Below the pieces are notes generated by a model. That model was not told the DNA's origin and did not search any database. It saw only the letters and a list, made by a program, of their open reading frames with translations. This document shows positions 45,454 to 55,260 of a stretch of 64,000 bases of DNA, in pieces. The DNA lies in assembly GCF_963082655.1 (NCBI RefSeq), contig NC_081552.1:58136561-58200560 (forward strand), written 5' to 3'. The DNA comes from Stomoxys calcitrans (lineage: Eukaryota; Arthropoda; Insecta; Diptera; Muscidae). Made by a program: the position numbers and the translations under genes. Each line of letters starts with the position of its first letter. The stretch's first letter is position 1.

Positions 45454-48400
45454 ATGGTACTTAAGTTACTCCAATGGAATATTAAAGGTTATTGCAACAA
45501 CTATAATGAATTATTAACTTTAATAAAGAAGCACACACCCAATATTATTTCTCTTCAAGAAACTCACTTCAAAACTAAAAATAGCATACCAATACCAATA
45601 AATTTTTGTATCTATACATCAAATAATTCTGCAATACTAATCCATAAATCTATACAACATGAGTACATCGGAAGTTATGACCATTTGGACACAGTATGTG
45701 TTAAAATTGTCGCTAAATCAAATATCTACTTATACTCGACATATCTTAACCCGTCAAAAACCTTTACGATCAAGGACCTGGAACATCTATTCTCTTTCTC
45801 TTCTCATGACATGCTCATATCAGGAGATATGAATAGTTGGCATCCCCAGTGGGGATCTGCTAAGACCAATAAAAGAGGCAAAATTCTTTCAAAGTTTATT
45901 ACCCAATCAAATCTAGCTATATTAAATGACGGTTCGCCGACTCATTTTTCTACTCACAAGACTTTCACCCATATAGATCTCACTTTAATTTCAGCATCAC
46001 TATTAGTTCATGCTAACTGGCATATAGAGACTGATCTCTATGGTAGCGATCACTTCCCTATAGTGACGACGCTGTTTCAGGAAAAGTTTTCAGATAATGG
46101 GTTTCGACTTAAACCTTTATTTAATACAAGCAAGGCCAACTGGCCCCTTTTTCAGAGTCTTTCTGAGAAATTTTGCTTGGAAAGACAACGTAGTGAGAAT
46201 ATTAATAAAGAAGCTGCTAATATTCAAAAAATAATTTTGATGGCTTCTAACGAAGCAATTCCGCAATATCAAACCCCTAAGTATAGACCCTTTGTTCCAT
46301 GGTGGAACAAGAAATTAGATAAATTGAAGCGAGAGAGAAATCATTTTTTAAATTTATTCAGAAGAAATATTACTGACGAGAACCTTGTCTCACATCGTAG
46401 GGCTAATGCAGTATACAAGAGGGAACTTAAACTTTCCAAGCAGAAATCAATAGATAAATTTACATCTGTGATTAACAATTCATATCCTACGGGCCAGATT
46501 TGGTCCAATATTAGACGTTTCTGCGGCGTTAAGCCGAAAACACCTATTGCATACATATCCGGCGATGACGGGATGATCTCAAATCCTACGGGAATTGCAA
46601 ATAGATTTTGTTCATACTGGTCCCAGCTTTCAGAAGATTCTAATTTTCCGACGTTATTCCAATCGTTAAAGAGCCAATTTTTAGAGAACCCGAAACACTT
46701 AGTTCCTAGTAAAAATGCTAGTCTTATAGAGACTAACATAGATTTTTTAGAATTCACAATATCTCTTAACAAGCTTAAGGGCAAGACACCTGGAATCGAT
46801 AGAATCAATTACAAAATGCTAAAACATCTTGATTTAAATACCAAGAAACGTATTGTGAGATTATACAACGACATCTTGAACACACAAATCCCACAGTTCT
46901 ATAAAAACAGTCTTATAATCCCAGTACTAAAACCTAAAGGCGACAAAACTTCTGTTTCTTCTTATCGGCCTATATCTCTAAACATATGCTGCTCCAAAGT
47001 ACTGGACAAAATTGTAGCCAATAGACTATGGTGGTTTATCTCTTCTAATAAGCTACTTAACAATAACCAATTTGGTTTTAAAAAAGGTAAAAGTATAGCA
47101 GATCCACTTTTACTTCTAGATTATATAATAAATAACTCCCTAAGAACAAGAAAACACATTTCTATAATATCACTTGACTTTTCAAAAGCTTTTGATAAGA
47201 TTGGCTTACACACTATTCTCAATCAATTGGAGGAATGGGGTATCGGACCCAAAATTTTTAAATACATTAAGAACTACTTAACTAATAGGAAGATTAAAGT
47301 AAAAGTTGGAGCATACAGCTCCGAACTCAATAACCTTCACAATGGTATACCCCAGGGTTCACCCCTTTCTGTAGTTTTATTTCTAATCGCTTATAATAAG
47401 CTTTCAGAATTACTCGAATCAGACAAATCTCTGAAATTCTTATCCTACGCCGATGATTTTGTAATAATAAAGGAACTTAGCAGGCTGAACCAACCGATCA
47501 TCGACCTTAACAATACGATATGCGCTATAGAAGACTGGTGTAACTATTCCGGAGCGGAACTGTCAATAGACAAATGTAAGCATCTCCACATTTGCAGAAA
47601 ACGAAACTGCAGTCCAGTTCTAAACTGCAACAACTACTCTATATGTCCAGTGAACAAATTAAAAATACTAGGCATAACCTTCAACAGCAAGTACAAATGG
47701 GATTCCCACATAGAGGAATTAAGCACATCGCTCTCAAAAAGGCTTAACATTATTAAATGTTTGTCAAACAAAAACTATTCTTGCGATACCTCTACACTTA
47801 TCACTATAACACGTTCTGTCATTGTTTCGAAAATCTCATATGGTATATATCTTTACGGATACACCTCCAAAGCCCTTCTCAATAAAATCAAAACTACATA
47901 TAATTCTGCCGTGCGTTTATCGCTAGGTGCACACCGCACTACAAAAATTTTTAATTTACTATTCGAAGCTAACCTGAAGACTATTGAAGACTATAGAGAT
48001 ATTGCTACAGCCCAGCTGATTAAAACAATTTTATTTAATGATAAAACCCCCCTCATGCAAATGCTTAATAAAGCTTTGAAAACTAAGAAATTTTATAAAA
48101 CAGACTCCGCTATTGGGCGTATTGTTTCCGCCTGTAAATCCTACAACCTACCTTTCAACTACCCCGCTCCCAAGACGAATAACCCTTATTGGAGGTTCAA
48201 TCCAGCAACATTAGATACATCCCTACGAAAGTATTCAAAGGAGCATACAATCCCACATCTTTATGTAGCTGAATTTCAGAATATTTGCACCAAACTGCAG
48301 AACTATAGTTTCATTTTCACAGATGGTTCTAAAATTAACAATGTTACAAGTTATAGTCTAGTTACCGACAAGAGAATTATCAAGACATCTCTTCTTCCAG

Positions 48401-49125
48401 AATATAGCTCAGTTTTCTCGGCTGAAATAATCGCAATTCTTGAAGCTATCAAGTTCGCAAAGAGATCTAAAGGCAATTTTGCTATCGTCTCTGATTCATT
48501 ATCTGCCTTGGACTCTATAGCGAACCACAACAGTACTGAGGTTTATTCCTCCATAATAAGAGATCTGCTGATCCAAGAAAATAGAAAAATCAAATTAATT
48601 TGGGTTCCAGGTCACTCTAATATTTTAGGAAACGAATTTGCTGATGCAGTAGCTAAACAAGCCAATAAAATGCCTCTTATATCCACCGCAAATACATCCC
48701 CAAATGATATAAAGAAACATATACAAAAAGATTTTTCATTAAAACAAATTGAGATATGGAACAGCTCCTCGCTTTGGTATAAGAATCTGAATAGAAATAA
48801 ATTAAATCTGCATGACTATCTACACAAAGACCAATTACTGTCCAGGAGTGATCAAGTCAAAATTATAAGGCTAAGATTAGGTTACTGTCGTTTGACACAT
48901 GACCAGGTCATTGACCGAACTTTAGATAAACACTGTCCGTTCTGTAGATCCAGTACTTCCGATACGACTCATATATTTTTATTCTGCCCACATATTAAAT
49001 TGCTTATATCAAACTATTTTCCAAACAAAAGTTTATTGGAGATTCTTAGCAATATCAATGCCCCTTCAAACAAATTAGACTTAATTAATTTTCTTAAATC
49101 ATGTAACCTATATAACCTTATTTAA
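45454..49125 (+). CDS. I-clade LINE ORF2: endonuclease, reverse transcriptase, RNase H
   Basis: 1,223 residues from ATG 45454. The frame is open further upstream, but the leading codons (to TTG 45322) are spacer-like, and endonuclease homology begins at residue 3. Endonuclease: LQWNIKG (Asn 9), QETH (Glu 36), SGDMNSWH, GSDHFP. RT: SYRPISLN, FGFKKGKSIAD, LDFSKAFDKI, GIPQGSPLS and YADD (665-668). RNase H: FTDGSK (Asp 957), SAEIIAILEA, VSDSLSALDS and GHSNILGNEFAD. C-terminal CPFCRSSTSDTTHIFLFC is the Cys/His motif. All catalytic residues looked for are present, so it appears competent for target-primed reverse transcription. The 3' tail is an AATA repeat as in I elements. The relic at 15746 is a related element. 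Confidence 0.92.
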   Translation: MVLKLLQWNIKGYCNNYNELLTLIKKHTPNIISLQETHFKTKNSIPIPINFCIYTSNNSAILIHKSIQHEYIGSYDHLDTVCVKIVAKSNIYLYSTYLNPSKTFTIKDLEHLFSFSSHDMLISGDMNSWHPQWGSAKTNKRGKILSKFITQSNLAILNDGSPTHFSTHKTFTHIDLTLISASLLVHANWHIETDLYGSDHFPIVTTLFQEKFSDNGFRLKPLFNTSKANWPLFQSLSEKFCLERQRSENINKEAANIQKIILMASNEAIPQYQTPKYRPFVPWWNKKLDKLKRERNHFLNLFRRNITDENLVSHRRANAVYKRELKLSKQKSIDKFTSVINNSYPTGQIWSNIRRFCGVKPKTPIAYISGDDGMISNPTGIANRFCSYWSQLSEDSNFPTLFQSLKSQFLENPKHLVPSKNASLIETNIDFLEFTISLNKLKGKTPGIDRINYKMLKHLDLNTKKRIVRLYNDILNTQIPQFYKNSLIIPVLKPKGDKTSVSSYRPISLNICCSKVLDKIVANRLWWFISSNKLLNNNQFGFKKGKSIADPLLLLDYIINNSLRTRKHISIISLDFSKAFDKIGLHTILNQLEEWGIGPKIFKYIKNYLTNRKIKVKVGAYSSELNNLHNGIPQGSPLSVVLFLIAYNKLSELLESDKSLKFLSYADDFVIIKELSRLNQPIIDLNNTICAIEDWCNYSGAELSIDKCKHLHICRKRNCSPVLNCNNYSICPVNKLKILGITFNSKYKWDSHIEELSTSLSKRLNIIKCLSNKNYSCDTSTLITITRSVIVSKISYGIYLYGYTSKALLNKIKTTYNSAVRLSLGAHRTTKIFNLLFEANLKTIEDYRDIATAQLIKTILFNDKTPLMQMLNKALKTKKFYKTDSAIGRIVSACKSYNLPFNYPAPKTNNPYWRFNPATLDTSLRKYSKEHTIPHLYVAEFQNICTKLQNYSFIFTDGSKINNVTSYSLVTDKRIIKTSLLPEYSSVFSAEIIAILEAIKFAKRSKGNFAIVSDSLSALDSIANHNSTEVYSSIIRDLLIQENRKIKLIWVPGHSNILGNEFADAVAKQANKMPLISTANTSPNDIKKHIQKDFSLKQIEIWNSSSLWYKNLNRNKLNLHDYLHKDQLLSRSDQVKIIRLRLGYCRLTHDQVIDRTLDKHCPFCRSSTSDTTHIFLFCPHIKLLISNYFPNKSLLEILSNINAPSNKLDLINFLKSCNLYNLI

Positions 49126-49359
49126 ATTCTCCCCTTTGTAAATACTCACATAATTCTCTTGAATTACGCAAAATTTGTAATATAACTTAATTTTTTTTTT
49201 TTTCTCTTTAAATATTTATATAAATGTTCCGTTTAAATTTCCTATTATATAATGCTAATAAACTCTTACTTTTCTCAAGCTTAGGACCTATGTAGTCAGA
49301 GCTTGCATTATATTTGTAATTTAGTTATAAGTATAATTGTCAATAAATAAATAAATAAA

Positions 49360-49369
49360 AACACCGTGG
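49360..49369. repeat. Target-site duplication of the I-clade element, right copy
   Basis: AACACCGTGG, following the AATAAATAAAA tail; matches 44013-44022. Confidence 0.8.
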
Positions 49370-49856
49370 AACAGCGTTTCGTTCGGTCGGCAGGAAGACG
49401 AAAATTCTATGGAGAGATCCGGATTGTGAGAAGATGAGGCTATAACTGAAAGTAAGTGAAAAGGTAATCAGTAAAGCCTTCGGTATCATAACAGAACACA
49501 TAGGACTACGAGCTCACTTATGCAAAATTGGTGCGGCAAGTAAAACCATGGCATGGTAGGGCATGCGAGGAAGATGGTGAGACGTTGGACCATTACCTAT
49601 GTCATTGCCCGGCTTTCCCAGCTTACAGACACAGGCACTTAAGTGAGGACACAATACTAGACATAAACCAACTAATGGGCGTGGTATGGAAAACAATTAG
49701 GGATTTTGTGAGCAGCACGGAATTTCTGACTTAAATTTTCTTTTTTGAGGTTACTTTTTAGTATTTAGAACACATAACAAGCCAATTGCTGACTTAGGTG
49801 TATGTCCGTAATGGCATGGGGCGGATTAATATCCGCACCCTCTTTTCAACCTAACC
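49370..49856 (+). pseudogene. 5'-truncated LINE relic, downstream half (ORF2 C-terminus and 3' UTR)
   Basis: Continuation of 43874-44012. Broken frames give TKILWRDPDCEKMRL, then VISKAFGIITEHIGLRAHLC and, after a frameshift, CEEDGETLDHYLCHCPAF, the LINE C-terminal Cys/His motif, then GVVWKTIRDFVSSTEFL and a stop at 49734. The 3' UTR ends in CCCTCTTTTCAACCTAACC before the target duplication at 49857. At least two in-frame stops and one frameshift are present. Confidence 0.75.
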
Positions 49857-49869
49857 TAGTCACCCATCA
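49857..49869. repeat. Target-site duplication of the LINE relic, right copy
   Basis: TAGTCACCCATCA, identical to 43861-43873 although the LINE between them is badly decayed. Confidence 0.85.
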
Positions 49870-50802
49870 TATTTTTCAAAGTTGTACATACATCCCGAAT
49901 TTTAGACTTACAGATCCATCTATAAATAAAATACCAAATTGCACCCATTTGGTACCCAAACGTACGAATTTAAAAGAGATTATTTAGACACGTCACATAT
50001 TTCGACAACTTGTACTTCCATGCTAAATTTCAAACCCCTAGCTTCATCTGTAAAGAAAGTACTAAATGGTACCAATTTTGGTACCAAAATGTTCGAATTG
50101 TTAATAGATCATTTAGTCACTCATCAAATTTTTCCTAGTTGTACCAACATGCCAAATTTTAGACCCCTAGCTCCATCTGTAAAGAAAGTACAAAATAGTA
50201 CCGACTGCGGTACTAAACGTATGTTTTTTCCCATTGCCGGTACTAGTTTTCCATTTTCTTCCATCCTCAGAATTTTATAGCAGATGTCTTTTAAAACAAT
50301 TTTCTAAATTCGTTCGTTTTTGGAACTGTTTTTAGTTTCTAAATGTACAAATTTCCAAAAACTCTTTTAGTCATCCAATTAAGGTTGCCATGGTGTAAAT
50401 TCCAAAATTCAGAGCTCTAGTTCAATTTACAATGTAAGTACCAAATAGTATCAATTGCGGCACTAATCGTTCTATTACTCCCAATTTCGGCATTATTTTG
50501 GATTTTTTTACCAAATCTTATTTTTTCAAGGCACTCTTTAATTTGAGTCCAAAAACATTCTCCGTTCACCTTGCAAAAAACATGCTCCCTTTCATACTAT
50601 ATTGGTACTATTTAGTACCATTACGCATAACACATATTTAGTACCATAGCGAATATCGCCAAACCCAGTCTTATTCCGCGTCTACGTCCTAAGACCAACA
50701 TTCGTGCAAATTTCATAACTTTAGCTTTAGCCGTTTGGGCTGGGCAGTGGTCAGTCAGTCAGTAAATCACGCGTGGCTTTTATATATAGAGAATATTAAA
50801 AT

Positions 50803-51366
50803 CGGTAAGGAAAGGTAAAAGCCGGGCGGAGCCGACAATATAATACCCCACATGACAGAGTCTGCGTACTACTTTTAATGCATGGAACCTATGATGAAAT
50901 ATAGTCAGATTTTAATTGTGCATACGTATTCATATATTGAATAGAACCTAAACGAACTAAAACGTCAATTATAACACCTCACACATAATATATATAATGA
51001 TCAAACCAAACTTGTTGCTTCTATAACCTTCAAAGGCCATATCGGAAGAAAGACATATATGGGAACTACAATAAAATTTATGAAATTCTGCACACGTATT
51101 GGGACGTCAAAAAGAAACATATCATGTAAAATTTTGTAAAGATCGGAACAAAATTGTGGCTTCTACAGTTCTTATAGTCGGAAAACAAATGCGACCTGTA
51201 CCTTGATTACAAAAATACACGGAGAGACAGACAGACGGACATAGCAAAATCGAATCAGGAAGTTGTTTTAAGCCGATCGGTATGCTAGCTCTTCTCCTCC
51301 TTAGCGTTGCAAACAAATGCACAAAGTTGTAATACCCTGTACTACAGTGGTGGTGTAGGGTATAGT
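50803..51366 (+). mobile_element. Family C element, short
   Basis: It starts GGTAAGGAAAGGTAAAAGCC with the hairpin GCCGGGCGGAGCCGAC (imperfect). It contains a GACAGACAGACGGAC run (about 51225-51241) and TAGCAAAATCGAATCAGGAA, and ends GTGGTGGTGTAGGGTATAGT. It has the same order as the reversed copy ending at 33690. Confidence 0.6.
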
Positions 51367-52099
51367 AATGTGCATTGGATCATTTTGAGCTCAAATTGAG
51401 GCACGTTTACTGCCCTATTTTGAGAAATGGAGGATTAGTGAGTATCGCATCTTTTGGATCCAATAAGCAGGCATATTAAAACAACAATTTTGAGATATTG
51501 AGTGGGAAAAAAGTCGAAAATATGTGTTATAGCATGCATATTTTGAGAAGTTGTAACTGATGGTGCATTGACTGCTAAAAGAGGTATATTTATATGCCTG
51601 CATGCTGGGAGCGGTATGTGATTCCGCCACTGCGCTCCTAATGCTGGTGTAATTTGTAAAGAATTTTCAGAGTTTTTGGAATTTTTGTGGGATAATTTGC
51701 AATATTAACAATCCAATCTACACTCACGCGAGAAATGATGTCAGCTGTCATTGTGATATTTTATCTTAGCTACTTTGTCGTCTATTTAACTTCAGTGATT
51801 TTTACTCTAACACTGATAGGAAAATCTTACTGAGGACCATCCGTACATAAATCCTTCAACTATCAAGGATATTGTAGCTCTAAATGGGGCTTTCTGGTAC
51901 TATGGTATAAAAATTTTATTAAATTACAGTTTTCGTTGTCAAAACATAGACAATTTCCTCCCATATTAATCTTGTTACTAAGAGCACGTGACTTTAATCG
52001 CCCTTTTTGTATCCTTAGGCAAAGTAGACAAAATAAGTAAGATTATGGTAAGTTAGGCATTGCCGAGCTTATGATACCTACCACGATGGATATATTTAT
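51367..52099. other. Unassigned non-coding DNA
   Basis: No ORF longer than about 70 codons with any recognisable motif and no repeat family of this window. Confidence 0.35.
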
Positions 52100-53399
52100 C
52101 ATTATACCCTCCACCATAAGATGGGGGTAAACTAATTTCGTCATTCTGATTGTAACTATTCGAAATATTAGTCTGAGACCCCATAAAGTATATATATTCT
52201 TGATCGTCGTGAAATTTTATGTCGATCTAGCCATGTCCGTCCGTCTGTCCGTCCGTCCGTCCGTCTGTCTGTCGAAAGCACGCTAACTTCCGAAGGAGTA
52301 AAGCTAGCCGCTTGAAATTTTGCACAAATACTTCTTATTAGTGTAGGTCGGTTGGTATTGTAAATGGGCCATATCGGTCCATGTTTTGATATAGCTGCCA
52401 TATAAACCGATCTTGGGTCTTGACTTCTTGAGCCTCTAGAGTGCGCAATTCTTATCCGATTGGAATGAAATTTTGCACGACGTGTTTTGTTATGATATCC
52501 AACAACTGTGCCAAGTATGGTTCAAATCGGTCCATAACCTGATATAGCTGACATATAAACCGATCTTGGGTCTTGACTTCTTGAGCCTCTAGAGAGCGCA
52601 ATTCTTATCCGATTGGAATGAAATTTTGCACGACGTGTTTCGTTATTATATCCAACAACTGTGCCAAGTATGGTTGAAATCGGTCCATAACCTGATATAG
52701 CTGCCATATAAACCGATCTGGGGTCTTGACTTCTTGATCCTCTAGAGTGCGCAATTCTTATCCAATTTGAATGAATTTTGGCACGTAGTATTTTGTTATG
52801 ATATCCAACAACTGTGCCAAATATGGTTCAAATCGGTTCATAACCTGATATAGCTGTCATATAAACAGATCTGGGGACTTGACTTCTTGAGCTTCTAGAG
52901 GGCGCAATTCCTATCCGATTTGGCTGAAATTTCGCAAGACGTTTTTTATTGTTACTTTCAACAACTGCGTCAAATAAAGTACAAGTCGGCTCATAACCTG
53001 ATATAGCTGCCATATAAACCGATCTGGAATCTTGACTTCTTGAGCCTCTAGAGGTCGCAATTATTATCCGATTTGCCTGAAATTTTGTACGACGGATTCT
53101 TTAATGACCATCAACATACGTGTTTATTATGGTCTGAATCGGTCCATAGCCCGATACAGCTCCCATATAAATCGATCTCTCTATTTTACTTTTTGAGCTC
53201 ACAAAGAGCGCAATTCTTATTCGAATTGGCTAACATTTTACACAGCTCTCCAGGTCCCGCTGTAATAGCAGAGCAAATCTTTTCTTACATCCTTTTTTTG
53301 CCTGAGAAGAGATGCCGGGAAAAGAACTCGACAAATGCGATCCATGGTGGAGGGTATATAAGATTCGGCCCGGCCGAACTTAGCACGCTTTTACTTGTT
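52100..53399 (-). mobile_element. HINE-A element, complete
   Basis: It starts TATACCCTCCACCATAAG. The GTCC run is at about 52234-52274, with six units. It ends ATGGTGGAGGGTATATAAG, hairpin TTCGGCCCGGCCGAA and CTTTTACTTGTT. It contains the uninterrupted A-unit site TTTTTTATTGTTACTTTCAA that is occupied by insertions at 11500 and 53550. Confidence 0.85.
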
Positions 53400-53549
53400 T
53401 ATATATAAGATAGTCATACTGATTGAAGCATTCATGGGCATGGGTAGATCGCCTCTGAATGTCGAAACGATTAAGAATATATTTACTTTATGGGGTCACA
53501 GATGAATTTTAAGAGATGTTGCAACAACACAGTTGTTGAAAGTAACAAT
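53400..53549 (+). repeat. HINE core fragment and outer HINE-A unit
   Basis: A decayed core (GATTAAGAATATATTTACTT, TATGGGGTCACAGATGAA) runs to about 53525. It is followed by CAGTTGTTGAAAGTAACAATA, the left flank of the outer HINE-A into which the next element inserted. Confidence 0.5.
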
Positions 53550-54715
53550 AACAAGTAAAAGCGTGCTAAGTTCGGCCGGGCCGAATCTTATATACCCTCC
53601 ACCATGGATCGCATTTGTCGACTTCTTTTCCCGGCATCTCTTCTTAGGCAAAAAAGGATATAAGAAAAGAGTTGCTCTGCTATTAAAACGATATCAAGAT
53701 ATGGTCCGGTTCGGACCACAATTAAATTATATGTTGGAGACCTGTGTAAAATTTCCGCCAACTCGTATAAGAATTGCGCCCATTGGGGCTCACGAAGTAA
53801 AATAGAGAGAACGATTTATATGGAATCTGTATCGGGCTATAGACAGTTGCTGGATATCATAACGAAATACTTCGTGCAAAAATTCATTCAAATCGGATAA
53901 GAATTGTGCCTTTTAGAGGCTCAAGAAGTCAAGACCCAAGATCGGGTTATATGGCAGCTATATCAGGCTATGGACCGATTTGAACCATACTTAGTAAAGT
54001 TGTTGGGTATCATAACAAAACACGTCGTGCGAAATTCCATTCCAATCGGATAAAAATTGCGCTCTCTAGAGGCTCAAGAAGTCAAGACCCAAGATCGGTT
54101 TATATGGCAGCTATATAAGGTTATGAACAGATTTGAACCATACTTGGCACAGTTGTTGGATATAATAACAAATCACGTCGTGCAAAATTTCATTTCAATC
54201 GGTTACAAATTGCGCACTCTAGAGGCTCAAGAAGTCAAGACCCAAGATCGGTTTATATGGCAGCTATATCAGGTTATGGACCGATTTGAACCATACTTAG
54301 CACAGTTGTTGGATATCATAACAAAACACGTCTTGCTAAATTTCATTCTGACCGGATAAGAATTGCGCACTCTACAGGCTCAAGAAGTCAAGACCCAAGA
54401 TCGGTTTATATGGCAGCTATATCAAAACATGGACCGATATGGCCCATTTACAATACCAACCGACCTACACTAATAAGAAGTATTTGTGCAAAATTTCAAG
54501 CGGCTAGCTTTACTCCTTCGGAAGTTAGCGTGCTTTCGACAGACAGACGGACGGACGGACGGACAGACTGACGGACATGGCTAGATCGACATAAAATGTC
54601 ACGACGATCAAGAATATATATACTATATGGGGTCTCAGACGAATATTTCGAGTAGTTACAAACAGAATGACGTAATTAGTATACCCCCCATCTTATGGTG
54701 GAGGGTATAAAAAAA
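53550..54715 (+). mobile_element. HINE-A element, complete, nested in another HINE-A
   Basis: It starts ACAAGTAAAAGCGTGCTAAG with the hairpin TTCGGCCGGGCCGAA. Units restart at 153-bp steps. The GACG/GACA run is at about 54537-54577 and the end is TATGGTGGAGGGTATAAAAA. The right flank CGTCTTGCGAAATTTCAGCC resumes the outer HINE-A unit. Confidence 0.85.
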
Positions 54716-55256
54716 CGTCTTGCGAAATTTCAGCCAAATCGGATAGGAATTGCGCCCTCTAGAAGCTCAAGAAGTCAAGTCCCCAGATCTGTTTATATGA
54801 CAGCTATATCAGGTTATGAACCGATTTAAACCATATTTGGCACAGTTGTTGGATATCATAACAAAATACTACGTGCCAAAATTCATTCAAATTGGATAAG
54901 AATTGCGCCCTCTAGAGGCTCAAGAAGTCAAGACCCAAGATCGGTTTATAGGACAGCTATATAAGGTTATGGGCCGATTTGAACCATACTTTGCACAGTT
55001 GTTATATTACATAACAAAAAACGTCGTGAAAAATTTCATTCCAATCGGATAAGAATTGCGCCCTCTACTAGCTCAAGAAGTCAAGACCCAAGATCGGTTT
55101 ATATGGCAGCTATATCAGGTTATCGACCGATTGAAACCATACTTGGCACAGTTGTTGGATATCATAACAAAACACGTCTTGCAAAATTTCAGCCAAATCG
55201 GATAGGAATGACGAAATTAGTATACCCCCCATCTTATGGTGGAGGGTATAAAAATT
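54716..55256 (+). mobile_element. Outer HINE-A remainder, lacking the microsatellite core
   Basis: Three to four units, then a direct join at AATCGGATAGGAATGACGAA to the extreme terminus TATGGTGGAGGGTATAAAAA. The GTCY run, the core and the (TA)n block are all deleted; GGA/AAT microhomology lies at the join. Confidence 0.7.
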
Positions 55257-55260
55257 TATG

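Larger units (their letters stand above)
44023..49359 (+). mobile_element. Full-length I-clade non-LTR retrotransposon
   Basis: A 5.3-kb element with a 10-bp target duplication. It starts with an initiator-like TCAGTC, has a 78-bp 5' UTR, an intact CCHC-type ORF1, a 222-bp spacer, an intact ORF2 with endonuclease, RT and RNase H, and a tail of AATAAATAAATAAATAAAA. This architecture (CCHC ORF1, RNase H, short A/T repeat tail) is that of the Drosophila I factor clade. Both ORFs lack stops or frameshifts, so it is probably young. It is inserted into an older LINE relic, itself inserted in family E. Confidence 0.88.
39690..50795. mobile_element. Family E foldback-like element, split by later insertions
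   Basis: Units of about 120 bp with TTGGTACCATTTGGTACTTT, TTTACAGATGGAGCTA, TTTGGCATGTA and GGGTGACTAAATGAT run forward from about 40200 to 43400. From about 43600 to 43873 and from 49857 to 50500 they run inverted (TAGTCACCCATCA, CCATCTGTAAAGAAAGTAC). The outer ends are also inverted copies: CAAACGGCTAAAGGTAAAAT near 39763 and CTTTAGCTTTAGCCGTTTG near 50722, with CTGACT/AGTCAG words outside them. Without the insertions the element is about 3.8 kb. No transposase is present. Class (Foldback-type DNA transposon or inverted tandem element) is inference. Confidence 0.6.
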
